From assembly GCF_000526155.1 (NCBI RefSeq), contig NZ_JAFN01000001.1:1182501-1246500 (forward strand): a stretch of 64,000 bases of DNA. The letters run 5' to 3'. The position numbers were made by a program, and so were the translations under genes. Below the pieces are notes generated by a model. It ran no database searches and had not been told where the DNA came from. It saw nothing but the letters and a program-made list of their open reading frames with translations. The stretch is from Deferrisoma camini S3R1 (GTDB lineage: Bacteria; Desulfobacterota; Deferrisomatia; Deferrisomatales; Deferrisomataceae). Shown here piece after piece: positions 17,821-26,858 of the stretch (positions are counted from its first letter, which is position 1; every line of letters starts with the position of its first letter).

Positions 17821-19128
17821 ATGAACGAGATCGGCGTTGGGGTCATCGGTATGGGAACGGTGGGCGCCGGCGTGGTCCAGATCCTTCTGGAGAACGCCGA
17901 CGAGATCGCCCGCCGGCTCGGATTCGGGCTTCGGCTGGTCAAGGTGGCGGACAAGGACCTGGACACCGACCGGGGGATCCAGGTGGACCGCTCGCTCATG
18001 ACCACGGACGCGGCAGAGGTGATCGGCCACCCCGAGGTCCAGGTGATCGTGGAGCTGATCGGCGGGTACGAGCCGGCCAAGACCTTCCTGCTCGAGGCGA
18101 TCCGGGCCGGCAAGTCGGTGGTCACGGCCAACAAGGCGCTGCTGGCGGTCCACGGCGACGAGATCTTCGGCGAGGCCCGGGCCAGGGGCGTGGACGTGGG
18201 GTTCGAGGCCAGCGTGGGCGGCGGCATCCCGATCCTCCGGGCCGTGCGCGAGGGGCTGGCGTCCGACCGCATCGAGCGGGTGTACGGCATCCTCAACGGC
18301 ACCACCAACTACATCCTGACCGAGATGAAGGAGAAGGGGGAGTCGTTCGACCGGGTTCTCCGGGAGGCCCAGCGCCTGGGGTACGCCGAGGCCGACCCCA
18401 CCTTCGACGTGGACGGCGTGGACGCGGCCCACAAGATCACGATCCTCACCTCCATGGCCTTCGGATGCCGGGTGCCGTTCGACCAGGCCTACACCGAGGG
18501 CATCCGGGACCTCACCCCGCAGGACATCGAGTACGCGGCGGAGTTCGGGTACGACGTCAAGCTGCTGGGCATCGCCAAGCGCGACGGCGGCCGGGTGGAG
18601 GTGCGGGTGCACCCCACCATGATCCCCTCGGACCACCTGCTGGCCAGCGTGCGGGGCGTGTACAACGCGGTGTTCGTGGAGGCCGAGTTCCTGGGGCCCA
18701 CCCTCTACTACGGCCAGGGCGCCGGCCGCCGGGCCACGGCGAGCGCGGTGGTGGCCGACGTGGTGGAGATCGCCCGGAACCTGGCCAAGGGGGGGGCGTG
18801 CCGGGTGCCGGCCCGCGCGTTTCCGGAGGATTCCATGGAACCGGCCGCGCTCAAGCCCATCGAGGACGTGGTGTGCCAGTACTACCTGCGGTTCACGGCG
18901 CTGGACCGGCCGGGGGTGCTCTCGAAGATCGCGGGCGTGCTGGGGGCCTACGGCATCTCGATCGAGAGCGTGGTCCAGAAGGGACGCGACGCGGGCCAGG
19001 CCGTGCCGCTCGTGATCATGACCCACGAGGCCCGGGAGGCCGACGTGCGCCACGCCCTGGGCGAGATCGACTCCCTGGGCGTCACCCTCGGCCGGCCGTC
19101 CCTGATCCGCATCGAGAGCGCCCTGTGA
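17821..19128 (+). CDS. hom: Homoserine dehydrogenase with C-terminal ACT domain
   Basis: A 435-residue enzyme of threonine/methionine synthesis that reduces aspartate semialdehyde to homoserine. NAD(P) site: GVGVIGMGTVGAGVVQILLE. Catalytic domain: VTANKALLAVHGDEIF, EASVGGGIPILRAVREGL, GILNGTTNYILTEM and AHKITILTSMAFGC. Residues about 355-435 form an ACT domain (YYLRFTALDRPGVLSKIAGV), usually the threonine feedback site. The gene overlaps the next one by GTGA. Confidence 0.95.
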   Translation: MNEIGVGVIGMGTVGAGVVQILLENADEIARRLGFGLRLVKVADKDLDTDRGIQVDRSLMTTDAAEVIGHPEVQVIVELIGGYEPAKTFLLEAIRAGKSVVTANKALLAVHGDEIFGEARARGVDVGFEASVGGGIPILRAVREGLASDRIERVYGILNGTTNYILTEMKEKGESFDRVLREAQRLGYAEADPTFDVDGVDAAHKITILTSMAFGCRVPFDQAYTEGIRDLTPQDIEYAAEFGYDVKLLGIAKRDGGRVEVRVHPTMIPSDHLLASVRGVYNAVFVEAEFLGPTLYYGQGAGRRATASAVVADVVEIARNLAKGGACRVPARAFPEDSMEPAALKPIEDVVCQYYLRFTALDRPGVLSKIAGVLGAYGISIESVVQKGRDAGQAVPLVIMTHEAREADVRHALGEIDSLGVTLGRPSLIRIESAL

Positions 19129-20339
19129 AGGTGGTGGTCCTGCTGGGGGACGGCATGGCCGACCGCCGTCACCCCGGCTACGGCGACCGAACGGCCCTCG
19201 AGGCGGCCCACACCCCCGAGATGGACGCCCTGGCCCGGCAGGGGGATCTGGGCCTGGCCCGCACCGTGCCGCCGGGCCTTCCGCCGGGGTCGGACGTGGC
19301 CAACCTGTCGGTGCTGGGGTACGACCCGGCCCGGTGCTACACGGGGCGGGCTCCGTTGGAGGCGGCGGCCATGGGGGTGGAGCTGGGGCCCGACGACGTG
19401 GCCTACCGGATGAACCTGGTCACCCTGCTGCCGGGAACCGACCGGGTGTACATGCACGACTTCTCGGCCGGCCACATCTCGTCGGAGGAGGCCCGCGCGA
19501 TCGTGCAGACCCTGGCGCGGGAGCTCGGGGACGACGGGTTCGAGTTCTACCCCGGGGTGGGATACCGCCACCTCATGGTCTGGCGCAACGGCCGGGACGG
19601 CGCGAGCACCACCCCTCCCCACGACATCCAGGGCCAACCGATCCACGAGCACCTGCCCCGGGGCGAGGGCGCCGAGGAGCTGGTGCACCTGATCACCGGC
19701 AGCCAGATCCTCCTCAAGGACCACCCCGTCAACCGGGCCCGGCGGGAGCGAGGCCAGAAGGAGGCCAACTCCGTGTGGCTGTGGGGCCAGGGCCGGCGCC
19801 CCACCCTCGAGCCCTACCGGAGCCGGTTCGGGCTGTCGGGCGCGGTGGTCTCGGCCGTGGACCTGCTCAAGGGCATCGCCCACCTGGCCGGGCTCGACGC
19901 CCCCCGGGTGCCGGGGGCCACGGGGTACCTCGACACCGACTACGAGGGGAAGGTCACGGCCCTGCTGGCCGCACTCGACCGGGGGGACTTCGGGTTCGTC
20001 CACGTGGAGGCGCCGGACGAGGCGGCCCACGCCGGCAACCCCGAGCACAAGGTCCGGGCGATCGAGGACTTCGACGCCCGGGTGGTGGGGCCCGTGCGCA
20101 GGGCTCTGGAGGAGCGCGGCGAGCCCTACCGGCTGCTGGTGCTGCCCGACCATCCCACCCCCCTGGAGCTCCGCACCCACACGGACGAGCCGGTTCCGTT
20201 CGTGCTGTACGACTCTACCCGGCCGGCCACCCGGCCGGGGGCGGCGTTCACCGAGGCCGAGGCCCGGGCCACCGGCCTGGTGGTGGACGAGGCCCATCGG
20301 CTCGTGGCCCACATGAGCGGGAGGGTCCGGCTGTGGTGA
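19125..20339 (+). CDS. ApgM-like phosphomutase family protein, proposed alternative homoserine kinase
   Basis: A 404-residue member of the alkaline-phosphatase-like ApgM family. Motifs: VVLLGDGMADRRHPGYGDRT (metal-binding Asp and the nearby region), PPGSDVANLSVLGYDP with the active-site Ser, GYLDTDYEGK, HVEAPDEAAHAGNPEHKVRA and VLPDHPTPLELRTHT. The GTG start at 19125 overlaps the hom stop by 4 bp, and VKVVVLL reads straight into the family's N-terminus. Members next to hom in species lacking ThrB have been proposed to be homoserine kinases; the position here fits that, but phosphoglycerate mutase activity cannot be excluded. Confidence 0.8.
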   Translation: MKVVVLLGDGMADRRHPGYGDRTALEAAHTPEMDALARQGDLGLARTVPPGLPPGSDVANLSVLGYDPARCYTGRAPLEAAAMGVELGPDDVAYRMNLVTLLPGTDRVYMHDFSAGHISSEEARAIVQTLARELGDDGFEFYPGVGYRHLMVWRNGRDGASTTPPHDIQGQPIHEHLPRGEGAEELVHLITGSQILLKDHPVNRARRERGQKEANSVWLWGQGRRPTLEPYRSRFGLSGAVVSAVDLLKGIAHLAGLDAPRVPGATGYLDTDYEGKVTALLAALDRGDFGFVHVEAPDEAAHAGNPEHKVRAIEDFDARVVGPVRRALEERGEPYRLLVLPDHPTPLELRTHTDEPVPFVLYDSTRPATRPGAAFTEAEARATGLVVDEAHRLVAHMSGRVRLW

Positions 20340-20752
20340 TCGAGACGACCTACCGGGTGATCTACGGCGACACCGACAACATGGGGGTGATGTACTACGG
20401 CACGTATCTGCGGCTGTTCGAGATCGGCCGCAACGAGTACATGCGCGCCCGGGGCCTGACCTATCGCGAGGTGGAGGCCCGGGGCATCCAGCTCCCCGTG
20501 ACCGAGGCGGTGTGCCGATACCTGCGGCCGGCCCGGTACGACGACCGGGTCACCATCGCCACGGCCGTGGTCCACGCCCGGGGCGCCCGCGTGCGGTTCG
20601 CCTACCAGATCCGGGACGAGGCGGGCACAGTGCTGGCCCGCGGACACACCGAGCACGGTAGCATCGGCCCCACGGGCCGGCCCATCCGGCTGCCCCCGGA
20701 CGTGGTCGAGGCCCTGGCCCCGGGCGAGGATCCGTTCCCCCCGGAGCGCTGA
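20336..20752 (+). CDS. YbgC-type acyl-CoA thioesterase (hotdog fold)
   Basis: A 138-residue single hotdog domain. RVIYGDTDNMGVMYYGTYLR contains the catalytic Asp and the conserved Tyr pattern, followed by LFEIGRNEYMRARG. It hydrolyses short to medium acyl-CoA in known members. GTG 20336 overlaps the previous stop (GTGA). Confidence 0.88.
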   Translation: MIETTYRVIYGDTDNMGVMYYGTYLRLFEIGRNEYMRARGLTYREVEARGIQLPVTEAVCRYLRPARYDDRVTIATAVVHARGARVRFAYQIRDEAGTVLARGHTEHGSIGPTGRPIRLPPDVVEALAPGEDPFPPER

Positions 20753-20788
20753 TCCGAGGTGCGCCGGGCATCCCCAGGGTGAGCCCCC

Positions 20789-23038
20789 ATGGCCGACCCC
20801 TTCCCACCCGACATCGAGAACGCGGCCTACGACTGGACGGCCCGCCTCCTGGGCGTGCTCGAGCGGGTCCTGCGGTTGCGGATCCGGCTGAACGGGGACC
20901 CCGGGGTGCTGGAGGCGGGGGACATCTTCGTGTTCAACCACTTCGCCCGGGTCGAGACCTTCATCCCCCCCTACCTGATCCACCGGCACACCGGGGCCCA
21001 CTGCCGCACGGTGGCCGCAGCCGAGCTGGTGCGGTCCACCGGCCCCCTGGGCCGGTACCTGGCCGCGTTGGGCGCGGTGCCCAACGACCAGGAGGGGTTG
21101 CTGGCGTTCCTGGCGACCGAGGTGATCCGGGGCCACCGGGTGGTGGTGTTCCCGGAGGGCGGCATGGTCAAGGACCGCCGGGTCCTGGACGAGGGGGGCC
21201 GGTACCGCGTCTACTCCCGCACCACCCGGGAGCGGCGCAAGCAACACACCGGCGCCGCCGTGCTGGCCCTGGCCGTGGCCGCGTTCCGCCGGACGGTGCG
21301 CCAGGCCGAGGCCCAGGGCGAGACCGAACGGATCGAGGCCTGGGTCGAACGCCTCGGTCTGCCCGATCCCGAGGCCCTCCTGGCCGACGCCCGCCGGCCC
21401 ACGGTGATCGTGCCGGCCAACATCACCTTCTACCCCATGCGGGTGTCCGAGAACCTGCTGGAGTGGGCCGCCCACCGGTTCGTGCACGGCCTGAGCCCCC
21501 GGCTGGCCGAGGAGATCCGGATCGAGGGCAACCTGCTCCTGCGCGACACGGACATGGACGTGCGCCTGGCCCCACCGATCCGGGTGGAGGCGTTCCTGAC
21601 CCCGTGGGACCGGGCCCTGGCCCGGATCGCCGCGACCGACCCCGAGGGCCCCCAGGACTTCCTGGGCCGCGCAAGCGGCATCGGCCGGCTCTGGGGCCGG
21701 CGCCGGCGCCGCCTTTCGCTGCGGATCCGCGACCGGTACATGGTGGCGATGTACCAGGCGGTCACCGTGAACCTGTGCCACCTGGCCTCGCGAATCGTGC
21801 AGCGGTGGGTCGATGCGGGAGAGACCGAGGTCCCTGCCGACCGGTTCCACCGGGCGCTGTACCGGGCGATCAAAGCGGTGCAGGCCGAGCCCGATGTCAA
21901 CCGCCACGAGAGCGTGGACCATCCGGACGAGTACGCCGGGCTCCTTCGGGGCTCGTGCCCGGGGCTGGAGACGTTCACCACCACCGCCTCGGCCGCCGGC
22001 CTGATCGAGCGGGACGAAGGCTCCTACCGGTTCTCGGGCAAGCTCTGCCAGGAGTTCGGCCTGGACGAGATCCGCCTGGAGAACCCCGTGGCCGTGTACG
22101 CCAACGAGGTGGCCCCCCTGCCCGGGGTGCGGCGGGCGGTGGACGCGGCGCTGTCGGCCCTGGACCGGCCGGACCCGCTCGGATGGCTGCGGGCGCGGTT
22201 CGATGACGAAGAGCGCCTGTACGCCCTGGAACGGGCGTCGTTCTGCCGGCCCGACACGGACGAGATCACCCGGGTCGAGGGCACCAAGGTCCCGGGGGAG
22301 CCGTATCTCCTGGTGCCCAAGGCGCCCCGGTCGCCGGCCGTGCTGCTGGTGCACGGGTTCACGGCCTCGCCCGCCGAGCTCCGACCGTTCGGCGAGAGGC
22401 TGGCATCCCTCGGCCACCCGGTGCTCGGGATCCGGCTGCGCGGCCACGGCACCTCGCCCTGGGACCTGAGGGAGCGGACCTGGGAGGAGTGGCTGGACTC
22501 GGTGCGGCGGGGGTTCGAGGCCCTCAGGGAGGCGTGGGACCGGGTGGCGGTGGTGGGTTTCTCGGCCGGCGGGATCCTAGCCCTCAGGCTCGCGGCCGAC
22601 CGGCCCGAGGGGCTCGACCGGGTGGCCGCGGTGGCCGCACCGGTTCGGGTGCGGGACCGGGGTATGCGGCTCGTGCCCCTGGTGCACGGGGCCAACGTGG
22701 TGGCCCACACCCTGGGGGCCCCCGACCTGATGCGGTTCCACCGGTCCTCGCCCGAGCACCCCGAGATCAACTACATCCACGTGCCGGTGAAGGCCCTGTA
22801 CGAGCTGGGCCGGCTGATCGACGACACCCTGGACCGGCTCGGAGACGTGGCCTGCCCCGTGCTGCTCGTGCAGGGGAGCGAGGACCCCACCGTGGACCCG
22901 GAGAGCGGCGAGATCCTCTACGAGCATATCCCGGTCCGGGACAAGGCCCTGGTGCTGATCCCGTCGGACCGCCACGGCATCCTGCGCGAGGACATCGGCG
23001 ACACCCAGGGCCGGGTGATTCATTTCTTGGGGGGGTAG
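20789..23038 (+). CDS. Fusion of a PlsC-like acyltransferase and an alpha/beta hydrolase
   Basis: The protein has 749 residues. The N-terminal half contains acyltransferase-like blocks: FNHFARVETF (H-x4-E where the usual motif is H-x4-D) and VVVFPEGGMVKDR (the FPEG motif). A long middle region carries more acyltransferase-like text and helices. Residues about 505-749 are an alpha/beta hydrolase: LLVHGFTASPAELRPFG (oxyanion region), VVGFSAGGILAL (nucleophile Ser), GSEDPTVDPESG (acid) and SDRHGILRED (His), most like monoacylglycerol-lipase/carboxylesterase types. No signal peptide. It may remodel lipids by both acylation and hydrolysis. It follows the thioesterase by 36 bp. Confidence 0.8.
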   Translation: MADPFPPDIENAAYDWTARLLGVLERVLRLRIRLNGDPGVLEAGDIFVFNHFARVETFIPPYLIHRHTGAHCRTVAAAELVRSTGPLGRYLAALGAVPNDQEGLLAFLATEVIRGHRVVVFPEGGMVKDRRVLDEGGRYRVYSRTTRERRKQHTGAAVLALAVAAFRRTVRQAEAQGETERIEAWVERLGLPDPEALLADARRPTVIVPANITFYPMRVSENLLEWAAHRFVHGLSPRLAEEIRIEGNLLLRDTDMDVRLAPPIRVEAFLTPWDRALARIAATDPEGPQDFLGRASGIGRLWGRRRRRLSLRIRDRYMVAMYQAVTVNLCHLASRIVQRWVDAGETEVPADRFHRALYRAIKAVQAEPDVNRHESVDHPDEYAGLLRGSCPGLETFTTTASAAGLIERDEGSYRFSGKLCQEFGLDEIRLENPVAVYANEVAPLPGVRRAVDAALSALDRPDPLGWLRARFDDEERLYALERASFCRPDTDEITRVEGTKVPGEPYLLVPKAPRSPAVLLVHGFTASPAELRPFGERLASLGHPVLGIRLRGHGTSPWDLRERTWEEWLDSVRRGFEALREAWDRVAVVGFSAGGILALRLAADRPEGLDRVAAVAAPVRVRDRGMRLVPLVHGANVVAHTLGAPDLMRFHRSSPEHPEINYIHVPVKALYELGRLIDDTLDRLGDVACPVLLVQGSEDPTVDPESGEILYEHIPVRDKALVLIPSDRHGILREDIGDTQGRVIHFLGG

Positions 23039-23045
23039 CCGGAGA

Positions 23046-23468
23046 TCACACGTCGAACACCACCCGGACCCGCCACCCCCCCGTCTCCGGGTCGGGCCCC
23101 CAAAGCAGGTCGTGGTAGGTGGCCGCCTTGACCTCCAGGTCGAAGGGATGGCGCGCGGGGTCCCGGGCCTCGCCCCGGGCCGCGCCCCGGAACACGGAGC
23201 CCCGGGCCGAGGCCGCCTCCACCCGGGCCGGCATCCAGCCGCGCACGTTCACGTGGTACAGAAGCTCGTTCAGGAACCCCACCAGGGCCTCGGCCGGGTC
23301 GAGCCCCTCCACCTCTAGGCCCACCTCCTCCCGCTCATCCACCCGCCCCGGGTCCGTGATCTGGTGGACGAGCCCGTCGCACAGGGCCTCCAGCGCCTTC
23401 TCGGGGGTCTCCCCCCACGCCTCGATGGCCAGGTCGGCCGTATGGTCCAAGGTGCGCCATCTGCCCAT
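23046..23468 (-). CDS. Archease
   Basis: A 140-residue archease: RTLDHTADLAIEAWGETPEK at the N-terminus, LVGFLNELLYHVNVRGWMP in the middle and EVKAATYHDLLWG, with the acidic residues that bind metal in this family. Archease activates the RNA ligase RtcB, which joins 5'-OH ends. No rtcB is visible in this window. The gene ends 8 bp from the convergent acyltransferase-esterase gene, and its start is next to an R1 repeat. Confidence 0.9.
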   Translation of the reverse strand: MGRWRTLDHTADLAIEAWGETPEKALEALCDGLVHQITDPGRVDEREEVGLEVEGLDPAEALVGFLNELLYHVNVRGWMPARVEAASARGSVFRGAARGEARDPARHPFDLEVKAATYHDLLWGPDPETGGWRVRVVFDV

Positions 23469-23481
23469 CGGATCTCCTTTG

Positions 23482-23557
23482 GCTTCGGTCGTTGGTCGTC
23501 AGTCGTTGGTCGTTGGTCTGGGGCCTTCGGCCCGCTGGATGCTAGGAGGCTAGGACG
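23482..23557 (+). repeat. R1 dispersed intergenic repeat, copy 4
   Basis: CTTCGGTCGTTGGTCGTC with four or five 7-mer units in all, GGGGCCTTCGGCCC hairpin, CGCTGG, and tail GATGCTAGGAGGCTAGGACGG. This copy has the most GGTCGTT units in the window. Confidence 0.8.
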
Positions 23558-23610
23558 GTGGGAGGGTTCGAAGCAAAACCAAGCCTTTACGCCACCACCT
23601 GACGGTCCGG

Positions 23611-23797
23611 GGGGCAAGGGACCTGTCGGAGAGCCGGGCGCGGCCCCTTGGCTCGCCGCGCAGCGCCTCTGACGCTCGGACCGCGAAATGGTTCGGACTC
23701 CACCGAGTCGTCACGAAACCAACTCTTCTGTCCTGTGCCTGCGCGGCGAATCTCGATGCCCGGCTTCGCGCCCGGCCGGAGGCAGGTCCCTTGCCCC
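23611..23797 (+). repeat. R2 structured repeat, copy B
   Basis: The 187 bp element has ends GGGGCAAGGGACCTG (23611-23625) and CAGGTCCCTTGCCCC (23783-23797), a perfect 15 bp pairing. Inner blocks GCCGGGCGCGGCCCCTT, CTCGCCGCGCAGCGCCTC and GTGCCTGCGCGGCGAATC match copies A and C. Confidence 0.87.
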
Positions 23798-23921
23798 GCC
23801 CTCCGAAGTGATGTGTCTATTTTGTCGCCGGGTCGACAATGTGGAACCTTCGGCCGGCTGGGCCGGCCGCGCTTGTTCCCGGTCCGGGGACCTGATAGCC
23901 TCGCGGCCCCGCGAGGAGCCC

Positions 23922-25262
23922 ATGACACCCAACCCCCACCAGGATCTCACCGCCCGGCGCATCGCGGCCTTCTGGGCCCCGCTCGCGGCCACCTGGATCA
24001 TGATGAGCGTGGAGGGGCCGTTTCTGGCCGCCGTGGTGGCCCGGCTGCCCGCGCCCAAGGAGAACCTGGCGGCCTTCGGGGTGGCGTTCTCCCTGGCCCT
24101 GGTGTTCGAGGCGCCGGTGATCATGTTGATGGCCGCCGTGACCGCCCTGGCCCGGGACGGGGTCTCCACCGAGCGGCTGCGGCGGTTCAGCTACGCCCTG
24201 TCGGTCGGCGTGACCGTGGTCATGGCGGTGGCCGTCGTCCCACCGGTGTTCCGGGTGCTCGCCGGGCCGGTGCTGGGCCTGCCCGAGGGCGTCGCCCGGC
24301 TGACCCACCCCGCCCTCGTGCTCCTCCTGCCCTGGCCCGGGGTCATCGGGTACCGGAGGTTCCTCCAAGGGGTGCTCATCCGCACGGGCCGCACCCGCCG
24401 GGTGGGCACCGGCACGGCGGTGCGATTGGCCGGCATGGCCGCCACCGCCCTGGTGCTGGCCCCCACGGGACTGGCCGGGGCGCTGGTCGGCGCCGCGGCC
24501 CTGTGCGCCGGGGTGGTGGCCGAGGCCGCCGCGGTGCGGGCCATGACCGGCAGCAGCCTGCGAGAGCTTCGTGCCACGGCCGAGCAGGCGCCCGCCCCCT
24601 CGTATCGACAGATCGCCCGGTTCTATGCGCCCCTGGCCCTGAGCACCCTGCTGACCCTGGCCGTGCACCCCACCGTGACCTTCTTTCTGGCCCGGGCTCG
24701 GGAGCCGGTGGGCAGCCTCGCCGTGTTCCCGGTGGTGCGCTCCCTGGTGTTCCTGTTCAGCTGCCTCGGCCTCTCGTTCCAGGAGGTGGCCATCGCCCTG
24801 ATGGGCGAACGCTGGGAGGGGTACCGGCCCCTGCGGCGGTTCGCCCTGGGCCTGGCCCTGGCCACGTCGGCCGGGCTCGGCCTGGTGGCCTTGACCCCCC
24901 TGGGCCGGGTCTGGTTCCAGGACGTCTCCGGCCTCCGGCCCGACCTCGTGGCCCTGGCCATCCTGCCCGCGGCCCTGCTCGTGCCCGTGCCGGCGCTTAC
25001 GGTGATGCTCTCGTTCCTGCGGGCCGCGTTCGTGCACGCGGGCCGCACCGGCCCGATCACCGGCTCCACCGCCGTGGAGGTGACCGCCATTGCCGCGGCC
25101 CTGGCCGTCGGCATCGCCGGGTTCGACTGGGTCGGCGTGGTGGCCGGCGCGGCAGCCCTGGACGTGGGCCGGGTAACCTCGGCCCTGGTGCTCGCCTGGG
25201 CCGCGCGGCGGCTGTGGACAGCGCGGGACCATGCCGCTATCCTAACCGAAAAGCTCCCATAA
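23922..25262 (+). CDS. Multispanning transporter of the MATE/MOP type (family tentative)
   Basis: A 446-residue protein with about 12 membrane helices and almost no soluble domain. ATG 23922 has a GAGGAG site just upstream; the longer frame through the R2 repeat is rejected. The layout of two six-helix halves (second half beginning near SYRQIARFYAPLALSTLL) and blocks such as LPWPGVIGYRRFLQGVLIR fit the multidrug/oligosaccharide-lipid/polysaccharide (MOP) exporter superfamily; resemblance to ANK-type proteins is also possible. Substrate unknown. Followed 16 bp later by the amidohydrolase. Confidence 0.6.
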   Translation: MTPNPHQDLTARRIAAFWAPLAATWIMMSVEGPFLAAVVARLPAPKENLAAFGVAFSLALVFEAPVIMLMAAVTALARDGVSTERLRRFSYALSVGVTVVMAVAVVPPVFRVLAGPVLGLPEGVARLTHPALVLLLPWPGVIGYRRFLQGVLIRTGRTRRVGTGTAVRLAGMAATALVLAPTGLAGALVGAAALCAGVVAEAAAVRAMTGSSLRELRATAEQAPAPSYRQIARFYAPLALSTLLTLAVHPTVTFFLARAREPVGSLAVFPVVRSLVFLFSCLGLSFQEVAIALMGERWEGYRPLRRFALGLALATSAGLGLVALTPLGRVWFQDVSGLRPDLVALAILPAALLVPVPALTVMLSFLRAAFVHAGRTGPITGSTAVEVTAIAAALAVGIAGFDWVGVVAGAAALDVGRVTSALVLAWAARRLWTARDHAAILTEKLP

Positions 25263-25278
25263 CGCCGAGTCCCCCTCG

Positions 25279-26133
25279 ATGATCCTCGACGCCCACACCC
25301 ACATCGCCCCACCCGAGCTTCGGCAGGACCGCCGCTCCTTCTTCGCCGGCGAGCCGGACTTCGAGCTGCTGTACCGGGACCCCAAGGCCCGCCTGATCGG
25401 GGCCACCGACCTGGTGGAGTACCTGGACGCCAACCGCATCCAGGCCGCCTGCTCCTTCGGGTTCCCGTGGAACGACGACGGAAAGACCCGCCTGTGCGAC
25501 GACTACGTGCTCGACGCGGCGGCCCGGTACCCGGGCCGGATCGTGCCGTTCGCCTGCGTGAACCCCCTACGGGGCCGGCAGGCGGTGCGGGAGGCCGAGC
25601 GGTGCCTGTCGGCCGGAGCCCGGGGGCTCGGGGAGATCGCCACGTGCGGGGCGGGGCTGGGGCCGGAGGTGCGCTCGGGTCTCGCGCCCCTGGCCGAGCT
25701 GGCGGCCGAGGCCGGGGTGCCGGTGCTGCTCCACACCAACGAGGCCGTCGGACACTCGTACCCGGGCAAGGCCCCGATGAGCCTGGAGGAGATCTACCAG
25801 CTGGTGCGCAGGCACCCCCGGACCCGGTGGATCCTGGCCCACTGGGGCGGGGGCCTGTTCGTGTACCACCTGCTGCGGCGCGAGGCCGACGACGTGCTGG
25901 CCAACGTGTGGTACGACACCGCCGCCGGCCCGTTCCTGTACAAGCCCGACGTGTTCCGCCGGTTCCTGAACATCGCGGGCGCCGACCGGCTCGTGTTCGG
26001 GAGCGACTACCCCCTGCTGGGGCTCCCCCGGTACCTGCGCGAGATGGACGCGGCCGGCGTGCGGGGACCCGAGCGCGAGGCCGTGCTGGGCGGGAACCTG
26101 GCCCGGCTGCTGGGCCTGGGGGAGGGAGCATGA
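25279..26133 (+). CDS. Metal-dependent amidohydrolase (amidohydrolase_2 family)
   Basis: A 284-residue TIM-barrel hydrolase. MILDAHTHIAPPE gives the HxH metal ligands, HTNEAVGH and ILAHWGGGL supply further ligands, and LVFGSDYPLLG the catalytic Asp. Family members act as decarboxylases or hydrolases on small acids; the substrate is not predicted. The stop overlaps the next start by ATGA. Confidence 0.85.
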   Translation: MILDAHTHIAPPELRQDRRSFFAGEPDFELLYRDPKARLIGATDLVEYLDANRIQAACSFGFPWNDDGKTRLCDDYVLDAAARYPGRIVPFACVNPLRGRQAVREAERCLSAGARGLGEIATCGAGLGPEVRSGLAPLAELAAEAGVPVLLHTNEAVGHSYPGKAPMSLEEIYQLVRRHPRTRWILAHWGGGLFVYHLLRREADDVLANVWYDTAAGPFLYKPDVFRRFLNIAGADRLVFGSDYPLLGLPRYLREMDAAGVRGPEREAVLGGNLARLLGLGEGA

Positions 26134-26858
26134 TGCGCGCCACGGTGCTCGCCCTAGCGCTCGCCCTGGCGGTTCCGGCATGGGGTGGCGGGTTTTCGGC
26201 CCTGCTGGACTCGGTGGTCGAGGCCTACGGCGGCCCCCGGGCCGCCGCCCGGCTCGAGTCGTTCCGGGCCGAGGCCGAGATCACGGCCCGGATGCGGGGC
26301 ATGCGGGGCCGCATGGTCCGGGAGTTCCTGGCCCCGGACCGGCTCCGGGTCGAGATCACCTATCCCCGGTCCACCGAGGTGCGCGTCCTGAACGGCGACC
26401 GGGGCTGGCGGGGCGACGCGGGCCGGCTCCAGCGGGTGGAGGGGCTGCCATTGCTCGCCATGCGCTACCAGCTCCTGCGCTCGGCCGTTCCCTGGGTGTT
26501 CACGGCCCACCGGAGGCTCCTGGAGGACCGGGGCACCCGCCGCCGCAACGGGGTGGACTACCGGCTGGTGGGTCTGCCGTGGAGCATGGGGCTGGATCTC
26601 GTCTACTGGATCGACCCCGTCACCCGCAGGGTGGACCTGGTGGAGGGCACCCTGCGGGCCCGGGGCGGCGCAGCCCCCTTTGCCACCGAGTACTCGGACT
26701 TCCGCCGGGTGGACGGGGTGCTCGTGCCGTTCCACGAGGAGAACTACGCCAGCGGCCGCCATACCGGCACCACCCGGCTCGTGTCCGTGCGCTTCGGCAC
26801 CCAGGGCCTGGGGCCGTTCGACCCCACCCGGGACGCGGGGGGGCACCGCTATTATTAA
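26130..26858 (+). CDS. Secreted LolA-like outer-membrane lipoprotein-sorting family protein; stop codon altered by IS630
   Basis: A 242-residue protein with a Sec signal peptide (MMRATVLALALALAVPAWGG) and a body of the LolA/LolB-like half-barrel type: VEAYGGPRAAARLESFRAEA, FLAPDRLRVEITYPRS and VYWIDPVTRRVDLVEG. Probably periplasmic. Its last codons read cgc-tat-tat-taa; the final t and the stop come from the IS630 element that begins at 26855. Removing the element and one TA gives cgc-tat-taa, so the insertion only added one Tyr. Confidence 0.75.
   Translation: MMRATVLALALALAVPAWGGGFSALLDSVVEAYGGPRAAARLESFRAEAEITARMRGMRGRMVREFLAPDRLRVEITYPRSTEVRVLNGDRGWRGDAGRLQRVEGLPLLAMRYQLLRSAVPWVFTAHRRLLEDRGTRRRNGVDYRLVGLPWSMGLDLVYWIDPVTRRVDLVEGTLRARGGAAPFATEYSDFRRVDGVLVPFHEENYASGRHTGTTRLVSVRFGTQGLGPFDPTRDAGGHRYY

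Noticed and set aside
23688-23921. N-terminal extension of the transporter through the R2 repeat
   Set aside because: ATG 23922 has a good ribosome site and begins the first helix; the extension translates repeat DNA.
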